Positions 6,780 to 13,928 of a DNA stretch of 13,928 nucleotides are shown here, in pieces. A program made the translations under genes and the position numbers. The stretch lies in the NCBI GenBank assembly GCA_019752915.1, contig JAIELO010000412.1, forward strand, positions 1-13,928, given 5' to 3'. The notes under the pieces were generated by a model, which did no database searches, was not told the DNA's origin, and worked only from the letters and a program-made list of their open reading frames with translations. Source of the stretch: Burkholderiaceae bacterium. Lineage in GTDB: Bacteria > Pseudomonadota > Gammaproteobacteria > Burkholderiales > Burkholderiaceae_D. Within the stretch, counting starts at the first letter, position 1; every line of letters begins with the position of its first letter.

Positions 6780-6981
6780 CTGGAACCTCCATTATCGCGA
6801 GTGCTGGGTAGGGGAAATTCAAGAATAATTCGAAGGTGCATCATCGCCATTGATCGCAACCAAGAACTTATTGCGCCAGGCCGACGTTGTAGACCGTAGG
6901 CAATTTACCGGCAGCACCACCCCGGGCATCCGATCCTGATGCAGAATGGCAGAGCCCATCCGAACTACTGCAAGGAATGCC

Positions 6982-8241
6982 ATGAAATCCCTGATAGCCC
7001 TCGGCGTTGCGCTGGCCTTTGCTGCCCCGCTGGCGCAGGCCGACAGCAACGCTGCCGATCCGGTCAGCGCGCTGGTTGGCCAGCTCAATCTGGACCAGTA
7101 CAAAGCCACCATCAAAAGCCTGACCCGCTTCGGCGACCGCCGTCAAGGCACCCAGCGTAACCGCGATGCGCTGGACTGGATCGAAGCACAGCTCAAAGCC
7201 TACGGCTGCAGCAATACCGAACGCCTGCAATACGAGTACACCCAGCCAGCGCCCGATGCGCCCCCCGCCAAACGTGCGCCCGGCATCCCCAGCGGTGGTG
7301 CAGGCGGCCCGCCGGGACAGGGCGGCAGCACGCTATTCGGCAATCGCGCCCCGATCGGGGTGAATACCGATCCGCTACGCCAGCCCGATGAAAAGCTGCG
7401 CGCCCTGAACGCCGAAGCTACGCCGGTCGGCACCTCGCAGCGCGAGAATGTCTACTGCACCAAGATCGGCACCAGCCATCCCGAAGAAATGTATATCGTC
7501 AGCGCCCACATGGACGGTATCGGTTTTGGCGAAGCGGCCAACGATGACGGCTCCGGCACGGCGCTGGTGATGGAACTGGCACGCATCTTCAGCGCCCCCG
7601 GCGTGCAGACCGAACGCTCGATCCGCTTCGCGCTGTGGAACAACGAAGAAACCGGCCTGAATGGCGCAACTGCTTACGCCCAGCAGCGCAAGGATTTGCA
7701 GGGCATCGAGTCACCCGCCGGGTCCGGGCGCTATCCGGAGCCGCGCTGGCTGGGCGTGATCCAGCACGACATGATGTTGTGGGATCACGGTATGCCGATT
7801 CCTCTGCGCGACGCCAAGGGCCAGCTGGTGCTGGATGCGAAAGGCCAGACGCAATATATTTCGCCTGCCGAGCAGCGCCTCGAAGCGGATGTGAATATCG
7901 AGTACCAGAGCGTGTCGCGCCATGCCGATGCTTCGGCCAAACTGGCCTGGGCGCTGCGCGCGGCCAACGACAAGTACGCCACCAATTACCCGGCCACGGT
8001 CGGCTTCCACATGACCAATACCGACTCCACCCCGTTCATGGATCTGGTGCCTGCTGTCTCGCTGCGCGAGAATGAACGGGGGCAGCAGATCGGCGCTGGC
8101 TGGGACCCGAACTGGCACCAGCCTTCCGATGTGTATGCGACCTATTCGGACAAGGATTTTCTGCTGGGTTTGAACGCGGCGCAAACCACACTGGCCGGCG
8201 TGGCAAAACTGGCCGGTGCCAGTTTGCGCAAACTGCCCTAG
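6982..8241 (+). CDS. Exported M28-family zinc metallopeptidase
   Basis: 419 residues. The ATG at 6982 is chosen for AAGGA 5 nt upstream and the signal peptide at residues 1-20 (cleavage AQA/DS); the frame runs further upstream but without these marks. The M28 ligand set is complete: H176/D178 in SAHMDG, D188/D189 in ANDDGSG, E222/E223 in NNEETG, D263 in QHDMM and H379 in NWHQPSD. This predicts a co-catalytic dizinc aminopeptidase or related exopeptidase in the periplasm or outside the cell. Residues 89-120 form a Pro/Gly-rich low-complexity insert before the catalytic core. The common S-D-H-x-P-F stretch of M28 enzymes reads T-D-S-T-P-F here. It diverges from the M15 gene and converges on flagellin; no operon partner is visible. 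The exact substrate is unknown. Confidence 0.88.
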   Translation: MKSLIALGVALAFAAPLAQADSNAADPVSALVGQLNLDQYKATIKSLTRFGDRRQGTQRNRDALDWIEAQLKAYGCSNTERLQYEYTQPAPDAPPAKRAPGIPSGGAGGPPGQGGSTLFGNRAPIGVNTDPLRQPDEKLRALNAEATPVGTSQRENVYCTKIGTSHPEEMYIVSAHMDGIGFGEAANDDGSGTALVMELARIFSAPGVQTERSIRFALWNNEETGLNGATAYAQQRKDLQGIESPAGSGRYPEPRWLGVIQHDMMLWDHGMPIPLRDAKGQLVLDAKGQTQYISPAEQRLEADVNIEYQSVSRHADASAKLAWALRAANDKYATNYPATVGFHMTNTDSTPFMDLVPAVSLRENERGQQIGAGWDPNWHQPSDVYATYSDKDFLLGLNAAQTTLAGVAKLAGASLRKLP

Positions 8242-8255
8242 CGCTGGCAGGGCCA

Positions 8256-8284
8256 GGCTGGCAACTGGTCACCAGACGCCAGCC
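8256..8284. terminator. Inverted repeat between convergent genes, possible bidirectional terminator
   Basis: GGCTGGC (8256-8262) pairs with GCCAGCC (8278-8284), and inside it CTGG (8265-8268) pairs with CCAG (8272-8275) around the loop TCA, with a 2x2 internal bulge. It occupies the 58-bp gap between the stops of the M28 peptidase and flagellin genes. No T-tract follows on either strand, so the terminator role comes from position and stem strength only. Confidence 0.4.
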
Positions 8285-8299
8285 ACCAGCCTCTACGCG

Positions 8300-9757
8300 C
8301 TAGCGCAGTAACTGCAGTGCGTAGCGCGGCTGGGTATTGGCCTGCGCCAGCATCGACGTCCCCGCCGCACGCAGGATGCGCGCACGCGTCAGCTGCGCCG
8401 TTTCATTGGCATAGTCGGTATCGACGATGCGCGAACGCGCTGCCGCCAGATTGCTCGCGCCATTTTCGGCATTCCCCGCCGCTTCGCTCAGACGGTTGCT
8501 GAGCGCCCCCAGTTGCGAGCGGATGCCAGTGATCTCGTTGATTTTGCCGTCGTAATAATCGAGTGCATCGGTGGCACCGCTGAAGGTGGACATATCCTGC
8601 AGCGGTTCGCCACCGATATAACTATCCTTGGGCTGCAGGTCGATCGGCCCGATCCGCTCGGAGGTCTGAACGCCGCTGCTCAGCCCGGCCACCGAGGGAT
8701 TGCTGCCACCAATACGCATGGTATGCACGCCGGCGCGGGCGGCCTCGGTGACGACCACGCTACCGCGCTGGGTCCCCAGCGTCAGCCCCAGCGAGGCTGC
8801 CGCACCGCTATTCGATTCGCTCAGAATGATGTTGCGACCATCGGCTGCCACCAGTGTCAGCGAGGCGCCACTGGCCGTAGCACTGACACCGCTGGCACCT
8901 GATGCAGCGCTAATGGCATCGGCAGCGCTGGCCGCGCGGGCCGCAGCGTTGGGGCCGGTGATGGCACCGATATTGACGCCATTGATGACCAGATCGCCGT
9001 CGCCCAGCGCGCCACTACTGCCCACCGTGCCGGTCAGCGTGGTGCTGGCCGTGGCCGACACGTTGCGCACGTTCGAGGCATTGATGGCCGCAGCCACCGC
9101 ATACGCGCTGTCGGCCGTCTGTCCCGGTCTCACATCGTCCACCGAAGCCAGCACCGCTGCATTGTTAATCACCACATCGCCATAATGCATGGCACCCAGT
9201 ACCACCGTACCGGTGGCCTTGGCCTGCTGCTGGGCCATGTCGACCATGCTGCGGTTGTAGACATTCTGCACCAGCGCCGGCGCAATCGACACCAGCAAGG
9301 TCTGATCGGCTTCGGAACCGATCTGCAGTTGCGTGGAAAAGGAGCCGTCCAGCAGTGCGGTATTGTTATACCGCGCTCCGGCGACGATGTCCTGATTCGA
9401 GGCGGCCAGCGCATTCACTTCGACCTGAATCGCACTACGGTCAACCTGCGAATTGGTGTCATTGGCGGCCTGCACCGCCAGTTCGCGCATGCGCTGGAAG
9501 TTATTCAGCAACTGACCGGCCGCGCCATCGGCCACCTGCAGCAGCGAGATACCATCATTGATGTTCTGATGGGCGCGCCGCAAGCCGTTCACGGTCGCTG
9601 TCATGCGGTTACTGATCGCCTGCCCGGCACTGTCGTCGCGCGCCGAATTGATGCGCAACCCACTGGCCAGCTTCTGCAGGCGCACGAGCATATCCTCGCC
9701 CGACGCATTCAGGCTGCGCTGTGTATTCTGAGCTGCGAGGTTGGTGTTGAGCTGCAT
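8300..9757 (-). CDS. fliC: Flagellin (flagellar filament protein)
   Basis: 485 residues. The N-terminal D0/D1 region is typical of flagellin: NTNLAAQNTQRSL at 4-16, LASGLRINSARDDSAGQAI at 30-48 and a run ending in MRELAVQAANDT. The C-terminal D1/D0 region contains AARSRIVDTDYANETAQLTR, then MLAQANTQ and QLLR at the end. The central region (about 170-370) is an Ala/Ser/Gly-rich surface domain with two flagellin-IN-like stretches (around TADSAYAVAAAINAS and RAASAADAISAASG). No signal peptide is expected: the protein leaves through the flagellar type III export apparatus and polymerises at the tip. The start is fixed by alignment to the flagellin N-terminus; the ribosome-binding site (GGCGGGATGA region) is unremarkable. 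A sigma-28 promoter lies upstream. No flaG, fliD or fliS follows, so this may be one of several flagellin genes. Confidence 0.95.
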   Translation of the reverse strand: MQLNTNLAAQNTQRSLNASGEDMLVRLQKLASGLRINSARDDSAGQAISNRMTATVNGLRRAHQNINDGISLLQVADGAAGQLLNNFQRMRELAVQAANDTNSQVDRSAIQVEVNALAASNQDIVAGARYNNTALLDGSFSTQLQIGSEADQTLLVSIAPALVQNVYNRSMVDMAQQQAKATGTVVLGAMHYGDVVINNAAVLASVDDVRPGQTADSAYAVAAAINASNVRNVSATASTTLTGTVGSSGALGDGDLVINGVNIGAITGPNAAARAASAADAISAASGASGVSATASGASLTLVAADGRNIILSESNSGAAASLGLTLGTQRGSVVVTEAARAGVHTMRIGGSNPSVAGLSSGVQTSERIGPIDLQPKDSYIGGEPLQDMSTFSGATDALDYYDGKINEITGIRSQLGALSNRLSEAAGNAENGASNLAAARSRIVDTDYANETAQLTRARILRAAGTSMLAQANTQPRYALQLLR

Positions 9758-9803
9758 GCCGGCCTGAATTCATCCCGCCACGGAGTTATGGCAGTCGCTC
9801 TAA

Positions 9804-9830
9804 CTAACGGCAAAAAACGGCATAACTTGA
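9804..9830 (-). promoter_or_regulatory. Sigma-28 (FliA) promoter of flagellin
   Basis: On the minus strand TCAAGTTA (9830-9823), exactly 11 bp, then GCCGTTAG (9811-9804) matches the sigma-28 consensus TAAAGTTT-N11-GCCGATAA at 6 of 8 positions in each element with ideal spacing. It lies 46 bp before the flagellin start, as expected for a class 3 flagellar gene. The promoter separates flagellin transcription from the Sel1 gene upstream. Confidence 0.68.
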
Positions 9831-9888
9831 GCGTAACGGCGCAACGCTCTGCGGACACTGCCGCAATGCTGCAGCCGCTGCTTGCGCG

Positions 9889-11484
9889 CTAATGGGGCAG
9901 GAGTTCGAGTCGCTCGCGCGCCTGCGCCAGCTGGGCACTGTCCATCCGTGCCGCGACGTTTTTCAGGTAACGGCTGGCGGTGCCGAAGCCGTTGCGTTCA
10001 GCCAGCGCCAGCCATAACCAGGCTTGTGCGCTATCGGCGCGCACGCCCTGTCCGCACATGAACATCAGGCCCAGGTTGAACTGCGCCCGGGCATGTCCCT
10101 GCGCTGCGGCCTTCAGATACCAGTGGTGCGCCTGCGCGTAATCCTGCGCCATGCCCAGACCATTATCGCAGCGCAGTCCCAGCGTGAACTGGGCCAGCAC
10201 GTGCCCCTGTTCGGCCGCCTTGGCGTACCAGCCGTTGGCCTGCGCACAATCGGGCTGCGGCCCGTCGTCCTTATCGTGCAGCAGCGCCAGCGCATACTGG
10301 GCCGCCACGTAATCCTGTTCGGCAGCGCGGCGATACCAGTGCATCGCTTTCTTCTCGTCGCGCGGCACCCCGCCGCCCGTCTGGTAGCGCAGACCCAGAT
10401 CGAACTGGGCGCGCAGATGGCCCTGATCGGCCGCCTTGCGGTACCAGAACACGGCTTCCTGCTGATCCTGTGGCACGCCGTAACCGGCGTCATACAGATT
10501 ACCCAGCTGGTACTGGGCACCGGGGAAGCCTTGCTCGGCCGCCTTGCGGTACCAGTGCTGCGCCTGTACGTAGTCCTGCGCCACACCCTGACCATGCTCG
10601 TAACGCAAGCCGAGATTATTCTGCGCGCCGGCATGGCCCTGCTCGGCCGCCTTGCGATACCAGTCCAGCGCCTTCTGCTCGTCGCGCGGCACACCCTGAC
10701 CGTTATCGTAGATCAGCCCCAGATTGAACTGCGAGCTGGCGTGATCCTGTTCGGCAGCGCGGCGATACCAGAGGATCGCCTTCTGGCTATCCTGCGCCAC
10801 GCCATCGCCTTTATCGAAGCGCAGCGCCAGATTGAACTGCGCCGGTGCGTAGCCCTGATCGGCGGCCTTGCGGTACCACGACATGGCCTGCCCGACATCC
10901 TGCGGCACACCCTGACCGTGGTCATAGCGCAGCCCCAGATTGAACTGGGCCCGCGCATAGCCCTGCTCGGCCGCCTTGCGGTACCAGGCAATCGCCTGCT
11001 TGAAATCCTGCGGCACGCCTTTGCCAGTGTCGTACATCATGCCCAGATTGTTCTGCGCGCCAGCGTCGCCCTGTTCGGCAGCCTTGCTGAACCAGTACAT
11101 GGCTTGCTGGGTATCGGCCTCGAGGCCCTGACCTTTGGCATACAGCCAGCCCAGGTTGTACTGGGCTGCCGCATAACCCTGTTCGGCCGCCAGCTGATAC
11201 CACGCCGCCGCTTCCTGGAAGCTCTGCTGCACGCCCTGCCCCTTCTGGTACATCACGCCGAGGTTGTACTGCGCGTGTTCCAGCCCGGCCTGCGCGGCCT
11301 GACGATACCAGACCACGGCCAGTTCGTAGCTTTGCACTACGCCCTGCCCGTTAAAATACATAAAGCCCAGACTATGCTGGGCATTGGCTACGCCGCGTTC
11401 GGCCAGCCCCTTCACGCGCAGGAATTCGGCGGTGTAGGTGCTGCCGTTTTTGGCGTCGGCTTCGTTGGGACTATATTTGGTCAT
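9889..11484 (-). CDS. Sel1-like repeat protein with 13 tandem repeats
   Basis: 531 residues from the ATG at 11484. A TTG start at 11520 in the same frame would overlap the upstream gene and is less likely. After a short N-terminal part, about residues 36-500 are 13 head-to-tail Sel1-like repeats of 36 residues (consensus FNLGLRYDxGQGVPQD, then AxxWYRKAAEQG), followed by a tail of about 30 residues. Such alpha-alpha repeats form a superhelical scaffold for protein-protein contact. No signal peptide or membrane segment is visible, so the protein is probably cytoplasmic, unlike many exported Sel1 proteins. It begins 19 bp after the stop of the GGDEF-EAL gene, so it is probably co-transcribed and may scaffold or connect that regulator to a target. 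Its Shine-Dalgarno is weak, pointing to translational coupling. The specific partner is unknown. Confidence 0.9.
   Translation of the reverse strand: MTKYSPNEADAKNGSTYTAEFLRVKGLAERGVANAQHSLGFMYFNGQGVVQSYELAVVWYRQAAQAGLEHAQYNLGVMYQKGQGVQQSFQEAAAWYQLAAEQGYAAAQYNLGWLYAKGQGLEADTQQAMYWFSKAAEQGDAGAQNNLGMMYDTGKGVPQDFKQAIAWYRKAAEQGYARAQFNLGLRYDHGQGVPQDVGQAMSWYRKAADQGYAPAQFNLALRFDKGDGVAQDSQKAILWYRRAAEQDHASSQFNLGLIYDNGQGVPRDEQKALDWYRKAAEQGHAGAQNNLGLRYEHGQGVAQDYVQAQHWYRKAAEQGFPGAQYQLGNLYDAGYGVPQDQQEAVFWYRKAADQGHLRAQFDLGLRYQTGGGVPRDEKKAMHWYRRAAEQDYVAAQYALALLHDKDDGPQPDCAQANGWYAKAAEQGHVLAQFTLGLRCDNGLGMAQDYAQAHHWYLKAAAQGHARAQFNLGLMFMCGQGVRADSAQAWLWLALAERNGFGTASRYLKNVAARMDSAQLAQARERLELLPH
9901..11400 (-). 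repeat. 108-bp tandem coding repeats of the Sel1 gene (approximate bounds)
   Basis: The 13 protein repeats are also visible as DNA repeats. On the plus strand variants of GGCCGCCTTGCGGTACCA recur about every 108 bp (for example near 10431, 10539, 10647, 10863 and 10971), as do CAGATTGAACTG-like stretches. Several adjacent units are near-identical over 15-18 bp, which could support unequal recombination and repeat-number change. Confidence 0.75.
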
Positions 11485-11503
11485 ACCGTTTTCATCATAC
11501 CGC

Positions 11504-13771
11504 TCAGGCCTGGATCGCAATCATCGCCGCAGCACTGCTGCCGCTTGGTACCGCGTGCAGCATGCGGGTGCCGGCTGGCGCACTGGGGCTCTGCTGTTGA
11601 TTGAGCACGTCGATGAAGTTGGCCAGCGACAGCGGACGGTGATACAGATAGCCCTGCATGGTGGCGCAGCCATTCGCCTTGAGGTAGCGTGCCTGCACTT
11701 CCGTCTCGACGCCTTCTGCTACCAGATGCAGACCCAGCCCGCGGGCGATCGAAATAATCGCCAGAATCACCGGATAGTGACCATGCTCGTCGTGAATCTC
11801 CTTGACGAAGGACTGGTCGATCTTGATGGTGTGGATCGGGAAGCGGTGCAGATACGACAGCGAAGAATAGCCGGTACCGAAATCGTCGATCGCCACCGAC
11901 ACACCGAGCTGGCAAAGTTTGTTCAACTGTTCGATCGCGTACTGCGGATTACGGATACAGATATTCTCGGTAATCTCGACCTCGATCTGGGCTGGCGAAA
12001 TGCCATAGCGGGTCAGTGCCCCGCGCATTTTCTCGAAGAAGTCGCCGCGATCCAGATACTGCGGCGACAGGTTCAGTGACAGGCGGATCGCATCGCCACC
12101 GGCGGCATTCCACAGCAGCATATCGCGGCACAGCGCGCCCAGCATCCAGTCCGAGATCGGCAGCATCAGGCCATTTTCTTCGGCAAACGGCAGGAACTCG
12201 CCGGCCGACAGCAGACCGCGCTGCGGATGGTTCCAGCGCATCAGCCCTTCCGCGCCGATGATCCGGCCGGTCGCCATATCGATCTGCGGCTGGTAGTACA
12301 TTTCCAGCTCGTTGAATTCGAGTGCCTTGCGCAGACTCTGCTCCAGCGCGATCTTCTGGTGCGACACATCGAGCATCGAGTTGTGATAGAAGCTGTGGCC
12401 GTTCTTGCCGAGCGCCTTGACCTGATACATGGCGATGTCGGCATGGCGCAGCAGCTCGTCGATGGTCTCGCCGTCGCCGGGATAGATGGCGATCCCGATC
12501 GAGGCCGAGATGTGCACTTCGTGACCATCCAGATCGAATGGCCGGTGCAGGCTCTCGAGGAATTTGTCGGCAATCGACTTGGCGTCCTGACGGTCGCGCA
12601 GTTCCGGCAGCACGATGGTAAATTCGTCGCCCCCCTGACGCGCCAGCGTATCGCCGCGACGCAGGCAATCCTTGAGGCGCTGCGCAACCTGCTGCAGCAG
12701 CTCGTCGCCCTTGACGTGACCGAGGGTATCATTGACCAGCTTGAAGCGGTCCAGATCGACAAACATCACGGCCAGTTCGGTCAGCTTGCGTTTGGCCTGA
12801 ATCACGGCCAGTCCGAGGCGGTCCTTGAACAGCATGCGGTTCGGCAGATCGGTCAGAATGTCGTGATAGGCCTGATAGGAAATCACTTCTTCGGCGCGTT
12901 TGCGGTCGGTGATGTCGCGCGCCACACCGTAGGTACCGAAGAACTCGCGCTGCTTCACGTCCTGCTCCGGCACATGCATGCCGATCGCATTGAGCGAAAT
13001 CGTCATCAGGGTATTGCTGAAGGTACGTTCGATACCGCTACCAATATTCGACTTCAGGCGCAGTTCGACATTGCGCGAAGCGCGCTCGTCGGCGCGCCGG
13101 TCGTTGAAGGCATAGCGCGCCCGCTCCAGATCTTCCTCGTGCACCAGCACCGAGTAGTGCTTGCCGATCAGCTCTTCGCGGCTAAAGCCCAGCAACTGCT
13201 GTACGCGGTCGTTGACGAACGTGATCCGCCCTTCATGGTTCAGGGTATAGATGATATCGGGCGAACTATCGACCAGATAACGGTACATCTTTTCCGAATT
13301 TTCCAGCTGCGACGCGATGCGCGCATTGTCGATCGCGAGGCGGCGCTTCTGCAGCGCGTTCTCCACCGTTTTGAGCAGTTCTTCGCGGCTGTAAGGCTTG
13401 CGCAGATAGTCGTAGGCGCCGCGCTTCAAAGCGCCGATGGCGGCCTCGATGCCGACATCACCACTCATCACGATGATGTCGCCCTCGATGCCTTTGGCAT
13501 TGATGAAGTCCATGATCTCGTGGCCGCTCATATCGGGCAGGCGCAGATCGAGCAGGATCAGATCGAATTTCAGGCGGGTCAACTGGGCCAGCGCTTCGGC
13601 ACCATTGGTAGCCGTCACCAGTTCGTAATCACGGTCGCGCAGCAACTCGTACAGAGAAGACAGCAAGCGCGGCTCGTCGTCGACCAGCAGCAAACGCGGG
13701 CAATAATCTTTAGCGACGGCGACATTGGTTTGGGTCACCGCATTCAGACTGGCAGGGCTCAGGTTCATCAT
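11504..13771 (-). CDS. Response regulator with REC-PAS-GGDEF-EAL domains (cyclic-di-GMP turnover)
   Basis: 755 residues, cytoplasmic. Receiver domain at about 25-140: acidic D31/D32, phospho-acceptor D75 in LILLDLRLPD, S103 and K125 in RKP. PAS/PAC at about 160-293, ending GVARDITDRKRAEE. GGDEF at about 300-465: RQGGDEF at 378-384 is intact, and R371-x-x-D374 five residues before it is a complete inhibitory I-site. EAL at about 475-725: E508 in EGLMRW, N568, E599 in EVEITEN, D629-D630 in DDFGTGYSS, K650, E687 in EGVE and Q706 in MQGY. Both diguanylate cyclase and phosphodiesterase sites look competent, though EAL itself reads EGL. It lies 4 bp after a histidine kinase stop, its likely phospho-donor. 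Two ATGs stand in tandem (13771 and 13768); AAGG upstream suits the second better. Confidence 0.95.
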   Translation of the reverse strand: MMNLSPASLNAVTQTNVAVAKDYCPRLLLVDDEPRLLSSLYELLRDRDYELVTATNGAEALAQLTRLKFDLILLDLRLPDMSGHEIMDFINAKGIEGDIIVMSGDVGIEAAIGALKRGAYDYLRKPYSREELLKTVENALQKRRLAIDNARIASQLENSEKMYRYLVDSSPDIIYTLNHEGRITFVNDRVQQLLGFSREELIGKHYSVLVHEEDLERARYAFNDRRADERASRNVELRLKSNIGSGIERTFSNTLMTISLNAIGMHVPEQDVKQREFFGTYGVARDITDRKRAEEVISYQAYHDILTDLPNRMLFKDRLGLAVIQAKRKLTELAVMFVDLDRFKLVNDTLGHVKGDELLQQVAQRLKDCLRRGDTLARQGGDEFTIVLPELRDRQDAKSIADKFLESLHRPFDLDGHEVHISASIGIAIYPGDGETIDELLRHADIAMYQVKALGKNGHSFYHNSMLDVSHQKIALEQSLRKALEFNELEMYYQPQIDMATGRIIGAEGLMRWNHPQRGLLSAGEFLPFAEENGLMLPISDWMLGALCRDMLLWNAAGGDAIRLSLNLSPQYLDRGDFFEKMRGALTRYGISPAQIEVEITENICIRNPQYAIEQLNKLCQLGVSVAIDDFGTGYSSLSYLHRFPIHTIKIDQSFVKEIHDEHGHYPVILAIISIARGLGLHLVAEGVETEVQARYLKANGCATMQGYLYHRPLSLANFIDVLNQQQSPSAPAGTRMLHAVPSGSSAAAMIAIQA

Positions 13772-13775
13772 GACC

Positions 13776-13928
13776 TTACACGGAATCCATCACCCGCGCT
13801 GGTGCGCCGGCGACTAAACTGGTACTGCCACGGGCGGGCAGCAGTATTTCAAACGTCGTTCCGGCTTTACCGGAGCGGCAGGTGATCATGCCCTGCATCT
13901 TCTTCACCAGACTATGTACGATCGACAG
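13776..13928 (-). CDS. Histidine kinase, C-terminal end only
   Basis: The last 50 codons of a sensor kinase, running in from beyond the right edge and ending with TAA at 13778-13776. The visible start LSIVHSLVKKMQG is the segment after the G2 box of the HATPase_c fold (usually GLGLSIV), and FEILLPA is the final strand typical of the ATP-binding domain of two-component kinases. A non-conserved tail of about 17 residues follows. Its stop is 4 bp from the start of the REC-PAS-GGDEF-EAL gene, so the two are probably one operon and a cognate pair. The sensor and phospho-acceptor His domains lie outside the window, so the stimulus cannot be read. The call rests on about 35 informative residues. Confidence 0.82.
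   Translation of the reverse strand: MSIVHSLVKKMQGMITCRSGKAGTTFEILLPARGSTSLVAGAPARVMDSV

Noticed and set aside
6780..6981. Promoters for the divergent M15 and M28 genes.
   Set aside because: Only isolated AT-rich hexamers (such as AATAAT near 6825) are present, without a partner element at proper spacing; not strong enough to list.
9850..9865. Small hairpin TGCGG/CCGCA downstream of the Sel1 gene as a terminator.
   Set aside because: The stem is only 5 bp with a 6-nt loop and no T-tract.
9901..11400. Regularly spaced repeats that might suggest a CRISPR array.
   Set aside because: The 108-bp period is coding, equals 36 codons of Sel1 repeat, and has no unique spacers between conserved short repeats.
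11485..11520. Upstream TTG start for the Sel1 protein (adds 12 residues).
   Set aside because: It overlaps the end of the response regulator gene; the ATG at 11484 matches normal operon spacing and starts a plausible N-terminus.
10024..11604. Long open frame (about 526 codons) on the plus strand opposite the Sel1 gene.
   Set aside because: It mirrors the 36-residue repeat period of the Sel1 gene and has no recognisable domain or convincing ribosome-binding site; a codon-bias shadow in high-GC DNA.
12227..13885. Long open frame (about 552 codons) on the plus strand opposite the REC-PAS-GGDEF-EAL gene.
   Set aside because: The minus-strand frame carries four complete conserved domains; the antisense frame has no family features.

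Overview
The window is about 13.9 kb of GC-rich proteobacterial chromosome. It carries a TonB-dependent outer-membrane receptor, a flagellin with a sigma-28 type promoter, a cyclic-di-GMP response regulator and a Gly tRNA with an encoded CCA end. A motile Gram-negative, probably a betaproteobacterium (Neisseriales or Burkholderiales), fits best, but nothing here fixes the genus.

Left region (1-5591): an uptake-plus-flavoenzyme locus. It holds the 3' part of an AmpG-like MFS permease (+), a TonB-dependent receptor (-, ending in a strong intrinsic terminator) and, divergent from the receptor, a flavin-dependent halogenase-family enzyme (+). The receptor and halogenase share a 246-bp intergenic region with three LacI/GalR-type palindromes whose centres are exactly 21 bp apart. 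The simplest reading is a regulon in which a LacI-family repressor, not in this window, co-controls outer-membrane uptake and the flavoenzyme. The substrate is unknown. The halogenase keeps the FAD site and the catalytic Lys and Glu, but departs from tryptophan halogenases at two signature positions.

Middle region (5592-8299): a tRNA-Gly(CCC) on the minus strand; then, on the minus strand, a two-gene unit of clearly lower GC with an M15-type peptidoglycan peptidase lacking a signal peptide, followed 2 bp later by a small exported two-cysteine protein; then, on the plus strand, an exported M28 zinc peptidase. The M15/small-protein pair looks like acquired cargo and is arranged like a peptidoglycan-targeting effector with its periplasmic protector. 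That function is inference.

Right region (8300-13928), all on the minus strand: the C-terminal end of a histidine kinase, a REC-PAS-GGDEF-EAL response regulator 4 bp downstream, and a 13-repeat Sel1-like protein 19 bp further on, forming a probable operon for phospho-relay control of cyclic-di-GMP. Downstream lies a single flagellin gene with its own sigma-28 promoter. The arrangement suggests a motility or lifestyle-switch locus.
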